Assembly (NCBI RefSeq): GCF_003667315.2 | Contig: NZ_RCTZ02000003.1 | Span: 248,001-312,000 of the forward strand | Length of the DNA stretch: 64,000 bases | Origin: Tropicibacter alexandrii | GTDB lineage: Bacteria > Pseudomonadota > Alphaproteobacteria > Rhodobacterales > Rhodobacteraceae | Reading direction: 5' to 3' | In this document: positions 28,420 to 37,331 of the stretch, in pieces | Layout: every line of letters starts with the position of its first letter | How positions within the stretch are numbered: the stretch's first letter is position 1 | Notes under the pieces: generated by a model | Told to the model about the DNA's origin: nothing | Seen by the model: only the letters and a program-made list of their open reading frames with translations | The model's database searches: none | Translations under genes and position numbers: made by a program

Positions 28420-28441
28420 ATCTTCCTGAAAGGAGGACCCC

Positions 28442-28888
28442 ATGATCCGACGTACATTTCTGACATCCATCCTGGCGGCGGCGGCCTTGCCCGCCGGCGC
28501 TGTCGAGGTCACCCGGACCGAAGCCGAATGGCGCGCCATGCTCACCGATCTCGAATTCAAGGTGATGCGGGAAGAGGGCACGGAACGTGCCTTTACCTCG
28601 CCGCTGAACGACGAGACGCGGAAGGGCACCTTTCACTGCAAGGGCTGCGACCTGCCGCTTTACTCATCCGAGACCAAGTTCAAGAGCGGCACGGGCTGGC
28701 CGTCCTTTACCGAGGCGCTGCCCAACGCCATCGAGACAAAGCCCGATCGCATCTTTCTGGTGGTGCGCACCGAATGCCATTGCCGCCGTTGCGCCAGCCA
28801 TCTTGGGCATATCTTCGATGACGGTCCGCCGCCCACGGGCAAGCGCCACTGCATCAACGGCGTCTCGCTGACATTCCAGCCAGCCTGA
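28442..28888 (+). CDS. msrB: Peptide-methionine (R)-S-oxide reductase, exported form
   Basis: The 148-residue protein reduces methionine-R-sulfoxide. It has the zinc CxxC pairs CKGC and CRRC, the GTGWPSF motif and the catalytic Cys in HCINGVSL near the C-terminus. Unlike cytoplasmic MsrB it starts MIRRTFLTSILAAAALPAGA, a leader with an RR pair, so it is probably exported to repair periplasmic proteins. AGGAGG lies 5-6 bases before the ATG. The neighbouring fasciclin protein is also exported. The reductant is not encoded nearby. Confidence 0.93.
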   Translation: MIRRTFLTSILAAAALPAGAVEVTRTEAEWRAMLTDLEFKVMREEGTERAFTSPLNDETRKGTFHCKGCDLPLYSSETKFKSGTGWPSFTEALPNAIETKPDRIFLVVRTECHCRRCASHLGHIFDDGPPPTGKRHCINGVSLTFQPA

Positions 28889-28921
28889 TACGGCGCACAG
28901 CCAGACCCGACACGGACCAAA

Positions 28922-28958
28922 GAAAAACGGGCATTCGGAGATGTGGTCCGAATGCCCG
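28922..28958 (-). terminator. Intrinsic terminator, minus strand
   Basis: CGGGCATTCGGA pairs with TCCGAATGCCCG (12 bp, 7-base loop), and five T residues follow on the minus strand. It lies about 150 bases past the J-domain gene stop and so should end that transcript. The stem also lies just past msrB on the plus strand. Confidence 0.8.
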
Positions 28959-29110
28959 CTGTTCGCGTGAGCGTGGTAACCGTGCCTTAGGTTCATTTCA
29001 TATGTATCAACTTTCGCGGGTGGGTCCAGTGATAACCTTCCGTCACCGCGAAATCTGCACAGACTTGCCGATCCTTCGGGCAGTCCGGCGGTTTCCCGCC
29101 GGGCTCGTGC

Positions 29111-29737
29111 CTATTTGAAGCTGCGCGAATCCTTGATCTGATCCCAAGCCCAGACGACCTCTTGCAACTGGTCTTCCTGAGAGCGGTCGCCACCGTTCAT
29201 GTCCGGGTGAAGCACCTTGATGAGCTTCTTGTAGGCCTTGCGGATATCCGCCTTGGTCTCGGCGGTCTCGGCCTCGAGGATTTCGAGCGCACGCTTTTCG
29301 GTGGGCGGCAGACGACGACCGCCGCCGGGCTTGGCCCGACCGGGATTGCGCGTGGCATTGTTGCCCAGCACCTGATGCGGGTCCTCGATGCCAAGCCGCG
29401 CCCAAGCCTTGGCCTCGGGGTCGCGCCAGTCCTTGGTCTTGCGTTCCCAGACCTTGTCGGCACTGGTCTGCGCGTTCATCTCGGCTTCGGTCTTGCCGTC
29501 GAAGAACGACCATTTGGCGTTGTATTCACGGACATGGTCCTTGCAGAACCAGTAGAAATCATCCAGCACGTCGGGCGCCTTGGGGGCACGGAACTTGCCG
29601 GGCTCATTGCATCCCTCATGCTCGCAGACCCGCTGCGAGAATTCCTGCTCACCGGTCATGCCCCTCCGCCCACGTGGGTTTTTCTTCTTGGCGGACTTCA
29701 CGGACATGTCGAAACCGAAGGGATCGGATTTGCTCAT
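29111..29737 (-). CDS. J-domain co-chaperone-like protein
   Basis: This 208-residue protein carries a J domain at its C-terminus (about residues 135-205), with helix II KADIRKAYKKLIKVLHPDMN and the essential HPD motif. The N-terminal part is hydrophilic, with a CEHEGC ... CKDH cysteine/histidine arrangement that could bind zinc, and a WSFFDG segment. J domains activate DnaK-type ATPases; a C-terminal position is known for small J proteins of Rhodobacteraceae. AGAGG lies upstream of the ATG. No dnaK or grpE is adjacent, so its partner is unknown. Confidence 0.88.
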   Translation of the reverse strand: MSKSDPFGFDMSVKSAKKKNPRGRRGMTGEQEFSQRVCEHEGCNEPGKFRAPKAPDVLDDFYWFCKDHVREYNAKWSFFDGKTEAEMNAQTSADKVWERKTKDWRDPEAKAWARLGIEDPHQVLGNNATRNPGRAKPGGGRRLPPTEKRALEILEAETAETKADIRKAYKKLIKVLHPDMNGGDRSQEDQLQEVVWAWDQIKDSRSFK

Positions 29738-29851
29738 TTGGCACCTCTATTCGACTCGGACGCCAGAGTTTAGACATTTCGCGGTAAACTTACAGGGGGC
29801 GGCGCATAAAATTCTCGGCATCGTGTGAATGCATGCCATCCCGGTCACAGG

Positions 29852-29878
29852 AAAAAGGGGCGATCCGAAGACCGCCCC
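29852..29878 (-). terminator. Intrinsic terminator, minus strand
   Basis: GGGGCG pairs with CGCCCC around a 10-base loop that can extend the stem by two pairs, followed by five T residues on the minus strand. It is the second of two minus-strand terminators between the RTX and J-domain genes. A short transcript ending here is therefore possible. Confidence 0.65.
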
Positions 29879-29929
29879 GATATCAGGTAAAGAAAAGGGA
29901 TCAAGCCCCCCGACTGAAAGCATGTGTGG

Positions 29930-30058
29930 TCAATCCAATGGTCGTGCCCCGAACTTTGCTGAGGCGTCCGGCCAATACGCCGCCGGTAAGGCTTTCTTAA
30001 CACATTCGCGTGACGTAGGGGCAGTCAGGATTTCCTGACTTTGGGGTGGAACGCGCAT
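29930..30058 (-). CDS. Possible 42-residue microprotein
   Basis: A minus-strand ATG frame of 42 codons (begins MRVPPQSQEILTAPTSREC, ends FGARPLD) lies between two minus-strand terminators. The downstream terminator sits about 50 bases after its stop. The composition looks protein-like, with one Cys and one Trp, but there is no clear ribosome binding site and I know no relative. It may be a chance frame in a short untranslated RNA. The rest of the 416-base gap holds only the two terminators. Confidence 0.25.
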   Translation of the reverse strand: MRVPPQSQEILTAPTSRECVKKALPAAYWPDASAKFGARPLD

Positions 30059-30103
30059 CTTTGGTTAACGCTGCCCGGGAAAGAGGCGCTTTCGCGGCCC
30101 CAT

Positions 30104-30135
30104 GCAAAAGGCCCGCACGGAGCGCGCGGGCCTTT
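30104..30135 (-). terminator. Intrinsic terminator after the RTX gene
   Basis: On the minus strand AAAGGCCCGC pairs with GCGGGCCTTT (10 bp) around a 9-base loop, and the stem ends in T residues. It is 19 bases after the stop of the RTX gene. Confidence 0.8.
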
Positions 30136-30153
30136 CAGGTCTCGGACAGGGCG

Positions 30154-31335
30154 TCAGAGGATGGGTGGTTCGACCACGATCGAATCCACCAGTCCGTCGG
30201 TCGTGACCAGCCCCTCAAGCAGCAAGGTGTTGGTGCCCACGGTGATCAGCACGCCCTGCGCGGTGACCGTCGCGCCATCGACCAACTGCTGCGCGGTCAT
30301 GCCATCGGCTGCCGGGTTGGCAAAGGTCAACTGATCCACGCCGACATGGAAATCGTCGATGGTGTCGTTGCCGAATTCCTGATCGACATGGCCGAACGAG
30401 AATTCGTCCGCGCCAGAGCCGCCATGCATCAGGTCGTTGCCCAGACCGCCGATCAGAACATCGTCATCCCCGCCGCCGTTGAGATAGTCATTGTCCGCGC
30501 CGCCGTTCAGCGTGTCGTTGTGGCGGTTGCCGAACAGGAAATCGTCCCCGGTGCTGCCGAGGATTTGGTCGTTCCACGTGCCGCCGATGACCGTGTCATT
30601 GCCATACCCGGCATGCAGGTAATCGCCGCCGCCGCCGCCCTTGATGAAGTCATCGCCATTGCCGGCCCAGACCCAGTCCTGATTGCGGCCCGCATCGATG
30701 CTGTCATTACCGTCACCGGTGGTGATGCTGTCCGCGCCGGTGCCGCCCATGATGGTGTTGTCACCGTGGCCCGCGTCGATCGTGTCATCGCCGTCGCCAC
30801 CGTCGATGGAGTCGGGATTGACCAGATCGCCGGGGATGCTGTCGTCACCGCTGGTTCCGATGACCGGCACGACCTGAAACGGCGGCGTGAAGGGCGAACC
30901 GTTCAGCATATCGACATCCGCCATCATGTCGTCGAAGCGATAGCCGCCGTCGAGCACCTCTTGCAGGGTCGGGCCTTCGCCTTGGGTATAGGATGTGCGC
31001 ACCACCAACTGGCTGCCATCGGGCTGTTCGAAGGTATAGACCAGCAAGGCCACGGGCTGGTTCAGGTCGATCACCGGGTCCGATGTCGGTGCCTGTGCCT
31101 GCGTTGCTGTGACCGTCCCCTCGAGTCCGCTGGCCGAAATGGCGACGACGATACCGCCGAGGTGGTCTAGGAACTGTCCGGGGTTGAAGGGATCGGGGAC
31201 CGGAAAGGGCGACGAAGGGTTGACCTGTTCCACGCTTCCCGGTTGCCCGACAATCAGGAAAAGTTGTGCGCTTGCCGGATCGATCGGTGTAACCGTACCG
31301 CCGTTGACGAGTGTTGCGTCCGTAATGACTGCCAT
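30154..31335 (-). CDS. RTX (haemolysin-type calcium-binding repeat) secreted protein
   Basis: The 393-residue protein has an N-terminal domain of about 160 residues without a known enzyme motif, then about ten glycine-aspartate nonapeptides of the GGxGxDxx type (about residues 165-330), and a C-terminal segment. The repeats bind calcium and roll up outside the cell. There is no signal peptide, consistent with type I secretion from a C-terminal signal, although no exporter genes are here. A GGAG lies 7 bases before the start, and an intrinsic terminator follows the stop. The gene is probably monocistronic. The function of the N-terminal domain is unknown. Confidence 0.88.
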   Translation of the reverse strand: MAVITDATLVNGGTVTPIDPASAQLFLIVGQPGSVEQVNPSSPFPVPDPFNPGQFLDHLGGIVVAISASGLEGTVTATQAQAPTSDPVIDLNQPVALLVYTFEQPDGSQLVVRTSYTQGEGPTLQEVLDGGYRFDDMMADVDMLNGSPFTPPFQVVPVIGTSGDDSIPGDLVNPDSIDGGDGDDTIDAGHGDNTIMGGTGADSITTGDGNDSIDAGRNQDWVWAGNGDDFIKGGGGGDYLHAGYGNDTVIGGTWNDQILGSTGDDFLFGNRHNDTLNGGADNDYLNGGGDDDVLIGGLGNDLMHGGSGADEFSFGHVDQEFGNDTIDDFHVGVDQLTFANPAADGMTAQQLVDGATVTAQGVLITVGTNTLLLEGLVTTDGLVDSIVVEPPIL

Positions 31336-31458
31336 CGAGTGACTCCAGTGAAATATGTCGAAAAAATGACGGCATATTTCTCAGTTGGTCAAGATGGGAA
31401 ATCCACTACATGCTGACCGCGCGCGCCCCTGTGGCACGAGATTTTGGTCGCTCCGCGC

Positions 31459-32367
31459 TCACGCGCGCCCGGTGAACAGGCGGCGCAGGGCAGCGCCTTG
31501 GCTCAGGCCCACGCCGCACAGGATCAGCACGAGCGCGACCAGCAGCGACGGGCGGAAGGTTTCGCCCAGAACGACGATCCCGAGGACGACGGACCAGAGC
31601 GGAACCTGATAGTTGGTCAGGCTCATGAAGACCGGCCCGGCGCTGCGGATCACCAGCACGCGCAGCAGGTTGGCGCCGGCGGTCGGGATCAGGCCAAGGA
31701 CCGCGACCACCAGCAGGGTCTGGCTGTCGGGCATGACGGGGGCACCTTCGCGCAGCCAAGCCATCGGGATGACGAAGGCGCTGCCGACGATCAGCGGCAC
31801 GGCGGCCAGCCCGATCGGATCGACCGGAGGCAAGCGGCGCATGGCGACGGAACTGACCGCATAGCAGGCCGCTGCCGCGAGGCAGGCCAGACGCCCCACC
31901 GGCTCCAACGCGTCGCCGGTTGCGGCGAACGCCTCCGGGCCGATCAGGATCGCCACCCCGACAAAGCCGATCCCGAACCCGGCGGTGCGGCGCAGGCTCA
32001 TCTGCTCGCCCGGGACAAGGTAGTGCGACAGCGGCAGCACCATCAGGGCGACGCTGGCCATGGACACCCCGGCAAAGCCGGAGGTGACATATTGCAGCCC
32101 CCATGACAGCAGCATGAAGGGCAGGGCGGTCGAGCCGATCCCGATCAGGATCATCGGCCCCCATGCGCGGTCCTCCGTCAGGAACAGCTTGCCACCCACG
32201 GCCAGCCAGATCGCGACGGTCAGCAGGGTCGCGAAACCGATCCGTCCAGCGGCCAGCCAGAACGGGGTCATGCCGCGCAGGGCGATTTCCATGAACAGGA
32301 AGGTCGCGCCCCAGACGAGCCCGAGTGCAGTAACCATGAGCCAACTGCGCGTGGTGATTTCGGGCAT
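31459..32367 (-). CDS. EamA/DMT-family transporter
   Basis: This 302-residue membrane protein has about ten hydrophobic helices in two EamA repeats, beginning SWLMVTALGLVWGATFLFME and including the second-repeat region PLWSVVLGIVVLGETFRPS. Such proteins export amino acids, metabolites or drugs by proton exchange; the substrate cannot be told. The upstream sequence to the start has only a weak ribosome binding site. It is a single gene between the RTX gene and a small membrane-protein gene in the opposite direction. Confidence 0.9.
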   Translation of the reverse strand: MPEITTRSWLMVTALGLVWGATFLFMEIALRGMTPFWLAAGRIGFATLLTVAIWLAVGGKLFLTEDRAWGPMILIGIGSTALPFMLLSWGLQYVTSGFAGVSMASVALMVLPLSHYLVPGEQMSLRRTAGFGIGFVGVAILIGPEAFAATGDALEPVGRLACLAAAACYAVSSVAMRRLPPVDPIGLAAVPLIVGSAFVIPMAWLREGAPVMPDSQTLLVVAVLGLIPTAGANLLRVLVIRSAGPVFMSLTNYQVPLWSVVLGIVVLGETFRPSLLVALVLILCGVGLSQGAALRRLFTGRA

Positions 32368-32483
32368 TATCCGGAGGTCCTGTTTGCTGGCCCGTGGATC
32401 AAGAACACGGCAGGTTGTCGCACACCGGGAACGTCGGGCGTGCCGTCGGTGTTCAGTAAGCTAATGGAATAGGAGGAACTCAA

Positions 32484-32654
32484 ATGGGTGCTTCAGATAT
32501 CGTCGTAATTCTCTTTCTCGTCACGCTTGGTGCAGTAGCGGTCTTTGCTCTTGTCAGCAAGAAAAGGATCGAAGACCGGCGCCACGATCCTGACGCCACG
32601 AAATCAACGTTGTCCGAAGACAAGTCTTCGACCGGAAAGCCAGCCGACGTATGA
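32484..32654 (+). CDS. Small membrane protein, 56 residues
   Basis: The ATG is preceded by a near-perfect AGGAGGAACT ribosome binding site at a good distance, and an intrinsic terminator begins 16 bases after the stop, so this is a real, single-gene unit. The product starts MGASDIVVILFLVTLGAVAV, one hydrophobic helix of about 20 residues, then a charged tail of about 30 residues rich in Lys, Asp and Ser (KKRIEDRRHDPDATKS). The orientation suggests a short outside N-terminus and a cytoplasmic tail. I recognise no family. Confidence 0.75.
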   Translation: MGASDIVVILFLVTLGAVAVFALVSKKRIEDRRHDPDATKSTLSEDKSSTGKPADV

Positions 32655-32670
32655 TTCAGGCGCTTACGCA

Positions 32671-32704
32671 AGGGGCGGCGCCATACTTGATGCCGCCCCT
32701 TTTG
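32671..32704 (+). terminator. Intrinsic terminator after the small membrane-protein gene
   Basis: AGGGGCGGC pairs with GCCGCCCCT (9 bp, 12-base loop) and is followed by TTTG. It ends the 56-codon gene's transcript. Confidence 0.8.
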
Positions 32705-32768
32705 TTGGCGCCGATGTTGGCGCGATCAGGTTCTGGACATATCGACCACCTTGCTGGCGGCATGTGCC

Positions 32769-33131
32769 TCAGGCCGACAAGATTTGTGCGGTCAGGCCCA
32801 GCGCGGTCGCTGCGTTCAGAAGGGTCAGAAGAACGGCTGGGAGTTTCCACCACGTCCAGCCACCGCCCTTCGGGCTGGCGAGGGCGACCGCTGTGGTCAG
32901 CGCCAGCAGGAACAGGCCGTACAGGCCCAGCAGCGCGGCGCCCAGCGGGATCAGTGGCGGGATGACCAGCAGAATGACGATCAAAGGCACGACAACCAGC
33001 GCGGACAGGTAATTGCCCGTCCAGAACGTCTCGCCCAGCGTCTCGCGGCCCGCCCAGACGCCGCGCCACCAGCGCAGGGTCGCGTATTTGCGGCGCTCGG
33101 CCTGAATGTCTGCATCGGTCTGGTTTGGCAT
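32769..33131 (-). CDS. Hypothetical membrane protein
   Basis: This 120-residue protein has a charged N-terminus (MPNQTDADIQAERRKYATLRWWRG) and then two or three hydrophobic segments (SALVVVPLIVILLVIPPL; LLGLYGLFLLALTTAVAL) and a short last hydrophobic stretch. ATG 33131 is used because AAGGAG lies 6 bases upstream; the frame is open further upstream but without a better start. No domain was recognised. It is divergent from the secreted-protein gene at 33277. Confidence 0.65.
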   Translation of the reverse strand: MPNQTDADIQAERRKYATLRWWRGVWAGRETLGETFWTGNYLSALVVVPLIVILLVIPPLIPLGAALLGLYGLFLLALTTAVALASPKGGGWTWWKLPAVLLTLLNAATALGLTAQILSA

Positions 33132-33276
33132 CTGTGGCTCCTTCATGGCGGGGGACCCTAGGCCCGCTGGCCGACTCTGTCGATCCGCAAAAGGCAGAAG
33201 CCCGGGGCACACGGATGACAGGCGCCTCGATTCGTGGTAAACTTATGCGCGTATTTCGCGATATGGCTTGCAATCA

Positions 33277-33861
33277 ATGACTGTTTTCCGCTCTCTCATT
33301 TCCGGGTTTTCCGCCCTGATGGTTTTCGCTCTTGGCGGGCTTGCCCAAAGCCCGGCGCAGGCCCAGTCCACCGATCTGCTCAATGATTACCTTGCGGATG
33401 GGAATTGGGAGGTCGTCTATGGTGTCGACACCCCCATTGGCGAAGAAACGCGCGTCAATTCGCTCAAGAAACAGGCGGTTGCCTGCATCCAGACGGATGA
33501 TCCGGCCTGCTTTGCCGGGCTTGGGCAGTCCGTCGATACGCTGATCGGGTTCCCGCTTCGGGCCGGGGGCACCGGCAGCGCGCCGGTCACCCTGACCGAG
33601 GAACAGATCGGGCGTGCCTTCGCCAATACCCTGTTCGGGGATGAACCGATGCGGATCGACGGTCTGGAGATCGAGCTGGGTGTCGTCCCGGTCCAGGATT
33701 TCACCGATTACAGTTTCGAACGCCCGGTGCTGGAAAGCTATGACTGCTCGAACGCGCTGATCGCGGCCAAATGTGTCGACACGCGGGACAAGACCGTGTC
33801 GGGCTTTGTGACCGATGAACCGGTGCTGCGCAGCTACATTCGAACCAGAGAATTTGAATGA
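33277..33861 (+). CDS. Secreted protein of unknown function
   Basis: The 194-residue product has a Sec signal peptide (MTVFRSLISGFSALMVFALGGLAQSPAQA) and a mature part of about 165 residues with four cysteines, grouped as pairs (ACIQTDDPAC and YDCSNALIAAKC), likely disulfide-bonded in the periplasm. I recognise no domain. It is followed 27 bases later by a membrane-anchored coiled-coil protein, so the two may form a complex. The ATG at 33277 has only a weak ribosome binding site, and a TTG lies 9 bases upstream. Confidence 0.7.
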   Translation: MTVFRSLISGFSALMVFALGGLAQSPAQAQSTDLLNDYLADGNWEVVYGVDTPIGEETRVNSLKKQAVACIQTDDPACFAGLGQSVDTLIGFPLRAGGTGSAPVTLTEEQIGRAFANTLFGDEPMRIDGLEIELGVVPVQDFTDYSFERPVLESYDCSNALIAAKCVDTRDKTVSGFVTDEPVLRSYIRTREFE

Positions 33862-33888
33862 CCCTGATATTCTGAAAGGAAGGCGTTC

Positions 33889-35181
33889 ATGGCCGAGTTC
33901 GACGATCAGGTGGCCGGAGCCATCGGCGAGTCGCCGCATGTGCAAAACACGATGGTCAGTGCGTTGCGCGAGTCCTCTGCATTCTCAGAGCTCTACCGGG
34001 ACCGGTTCGACAAGGTTCTCGACGACCCCGAGATGCGCAAGGAGTTGATCAAGGCGCTGACCGAGGGCGAAGATTTTGCCGCGGTGTTTGCCGATCGGCA
34101 CGAAAAACTGCTGAAGGCACAGGCCGAGGCGCGCCCGAAATGGAACACCGCCGCCTATTGGAAGCGCATCCCGGTTCTGGGGACCACTGTCACCGCCGTG
34201 CTGGCGGTTGGCGCCGTGTTGGGGATCGAGTTTTTCACCGAGGATCAGCTTGTCGGCTACGCCCACGCGGCTTTGGGGACGGAAAACCTGATCTCGACGC
34301 GCGTCGTCGATCCGGACAGCGCCATCTCGGAAAAGGTGCGCGGCGTGATCTTTGACGAGGTGACGGTGCGCCATCGCAAGACCGCGCAGGAATTGTCCAA
34401 GTTCATGGGGGACGAGTACAAGCAACCCGACACGCCGGTCGTCATAGGCTTGCAGGAATACCTGACAGCGACTTTGGTCGAGCCGGACAAAGCGCCGGAA
34501 ATCCGCAAGGGCATTCACGGCATCATGCGCGAACGCCCCGTTCTGATTTCCCACGGCATGCAAAGCTTTGACCTCAGCCCGCCGGAGGACCGGTTCGGCG
34601 TTGCGTGCAGGCAGGCCCTTGAGGAATTCACCGCCGCCGGGACCAAGCTGGACATGGAGCGCGGCCAGCTGGAAGTTCAGGTGAGCAAGGAGACAACGGA
34701 ATTCGGCCGCGCGACCCGCCCGCTTCTGGCGCAGCTTGAGCTGGTGAAGCAGAAGCAGACCGACCTGCTGGACGCGCAAAAGGCGCGGCGTGCGGCCTGT
34801 CTGCAAGAGCTGGGGCCGCCCAAGCTGACATTCACATTCTATGCCGACCTGCCGCGTGACGAAGTCCGCGCCCGTTTGCGGATTTTCGTGGTGGATGCGG
34901 AAAACCTGCACGGCTATCCGACGCCCGCCAATCCCGATGACATCGCGCCGCTGACGGTCAAGCTGGCCTCGGTGTCGAACGGTGACGAGACGGCGCATCC
35001 CATCACTCTGCGGCCACGCGACCATGGGCTGGTCGAGATCGAGTCGATCAACTACGACGACCAGTCCTTTGGCCGTTCGGACAAGATCCACAAGCTGATC
35101 GTCGAGCTGGACCGTACCGCAATCGATGAGACCAAGGTCGCCAATTACGTCATCGCGGCCGCCTTTGTCGTGAACGGTTGA
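33889..35181 (+). CDS. Membrane-anchored protein of unknown function
   Basis: This 430-residue protein has one transmembrane helix at about residues 95-117 (IPVLGTTVTAVLAVGAVLGIEFF) after a charged cytoplasmic head, so most of the chain is predicted to face the periplasm. A helical, coiled-coil-like section rich in Glu, Lys and Gln lies at about residues 245-310, and a beta-rich C-terminal section follows. I recognise no family. AAGGAAGG precedes the ATG. It follows the secreted 33277 protein and ends at an intrinsic terminator, so the two form a likely operon. Confidence 0.75.
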   Translation: MAEFDDQVAGAIGESPHVQNTMVSALRESSAFSELYRDRFDKVLDDPEMRKELIKALTEGEDFAAVFADRHEKLLKAQAEARPKWNTAAYWKRIPVLGTTVTAVLAVGAVLGIEFFTEDQLVGYAHAALGTENLISTRVVDPDSAISEKVRGVIFDEVTVRHRKTAQELSKFMGDEYKQPDTPVVIGLQEYLTATLVEPDKAPEIRKGIHGIMRERPVLISHGMQSFDLSPPEDRFGVACRQALEEFTAAGTKLDMERGQLEVQVSKETTEFGRATRPLLAQLELVKQKQTDLLDAQKARRAACLQELGPPKLTFTFYADLPRDEVRARLRIFVVDAENLHGYPTPANPDDIAPLTVKLASVSNGDETAHPITLRPRDHGLVEIESINYDDQSFGRSDKIHKLIVELDRTAIDETKVANYVIAAAFVVNG

Positions 35182-35195
35182 CGGGCCGCAGACAG

Positions 35196-35221
35196 AAAAG
35201 GGGGCCGAGCGGCCCCCTTTT
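35196..35221. terminator. Bidirectional intrinsic terminator
   Basis: GGGGGCC and GGCCCCC form a perfect stem with a GAGC loop, flanked by AAAA and TTTT so that it works in both directions. It separates the convergent 33889 gene and ilvC. Confidence 0.9.
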
Positions 35222-35245
35222 GAATGACTGCGCTGCGCTGTGCGA

Positions 35246-36418
<1,173 letters not shown>

Positions 36419-36420
36419 TC

Positions 36421-36876
36421 ATGCTTGACGACACCGATAGACGCATCCTGCGCCACTATCAGGCCGACCCTGACATGGCGATGAGCGACCTTGCCGACCG
36501 GGCCGGGGTCACCGGCTCGACCCTTGCGCGCAGGCTGGACCGGCTGCGCGAGACGGGGGTGCTGCGGGGCGTGCGTGCGGTCGTCAACTGGCCTGCCTTG
36601 GGGTATGAGGTCGAGGTCAGCCTGCGGATCACGCTGGACAAGACCGCGCCGCGCGCCTTTGACGAATTCACCGCCGCCGCGCGCGAAGTGCCCGAAGTGT
36701 TGGAGATCCAGACCTTTCTGGGTCAGGTCGATGTGCGCCTGTCGGTCATCGCGCGGGACATGGCGCATTACCAAATGCTCTATCGCGAACGTCTGCTGAC
36801 CTTGCCGCATATCCTCGACATCGAGGGGTTGATGCATGTGGCCCGCCTGAAATCCGAGGAGACGCTGCCGCTATGA
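36421..36876 (+). CDS. Lrp/AsnC-family transcription regulator 1
   Basis: This 151-residue regulator has an N-terminal winged helix-turn-helix (LDDTDRRILRHYQADP; SDLADRAGVTGSTLARRLDRL) and a C-terminal RAM/AsnC ligand-binding domain. Such proteins bind amino acids and control amino acid genes. ATG 36421 is chosen because the family starts here; the frame is open 12 codons further. It is divergent from ilvC across 152 bases and overlaps a second Lrp gene by ATGA, so the two regulators are probably co-translated. Confidence 0.9.
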   Translation: MLDDTDRRILRHYQADPDMAMSDLADRAGVTGSTLARRLDRLRETGVLRGVRAVVNWPALGYEVEVSLRITLDKTAPRAFDEFTAAAREVPEVLEIQTFLGQVDVRLSVIARDMAHYQMLYRERLLTLPHILDIEGLMHVARLKSEETLPL

Positions 36877-37331
36877 TCGACCTCGACGAAACCGACCGCG
36901 CGCTTCTGCGCGCGCTGGCGCAAGATGCCACGGCCAGCGCTGGGGCGCTGGGGCGCGCGCTGGGCCTGTCGCAACCGGCCTGCTGGCGGCGGATCAAGCG
37001 ACTGCGTGAGGCAGGCGTGTTTCGCGGTGCACAACTGGATATGGATGCGCAGGCGCTGGGCTTTGGCGTGACGGTGTTTCTGGGGGTCAAGCTGGCCGCC
37101 AAGGGGCGGTCCAGCGTCGAGGATTTCGAGCGCGCCGTGCAGGCCATCCCCGAGGTGCAGACGGTCGAACACGTGCTGGGCGCCTACGATTACCGCCTGC
37201 GGGTCGTGGCGCGCGACATTTCGGATTTCGAGCGCGTCCTGCGGCGGCGGATCATGACGCTGCCGGGGGTGGGCAATCTCGACGCCAACGTGCTGCTGTC
37301 GGAAGAGCGCAGGCTCGGCCCCTTGGGTTAG
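36873..37331 (+). CDS. Lrp/AsnC-family transcription regulator 2
   Basis: This 152-residue protein has the same architecture as its neighbour: HTH (LDETDRALLRALAQD; GLSQPACWRRIKRLREAG) and RAM domain with VLGAYDYRLRVVARD. Its start overlaps the previous stop by ATGA, so co-translation and perhaps mixed assembly are likely; Lrp proteins form octamers. Its stop overlaps the stop of the Hint-domain gene by 3 bases on the other strand. Confidence 0.9.
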   Translation: MIDLDETDRALLRALAQDATASAGALGRALGLSQPACWRRIKRLREAGVFRGAQLDMDAQALGFGVTVFLGVKLAAKGRSSVEDFERAVQAIPEVQTVEHVLGAYDYRLRVVARDISDFERVLRRRIMTLPGVGNLDANVLLSEERRLGPLG

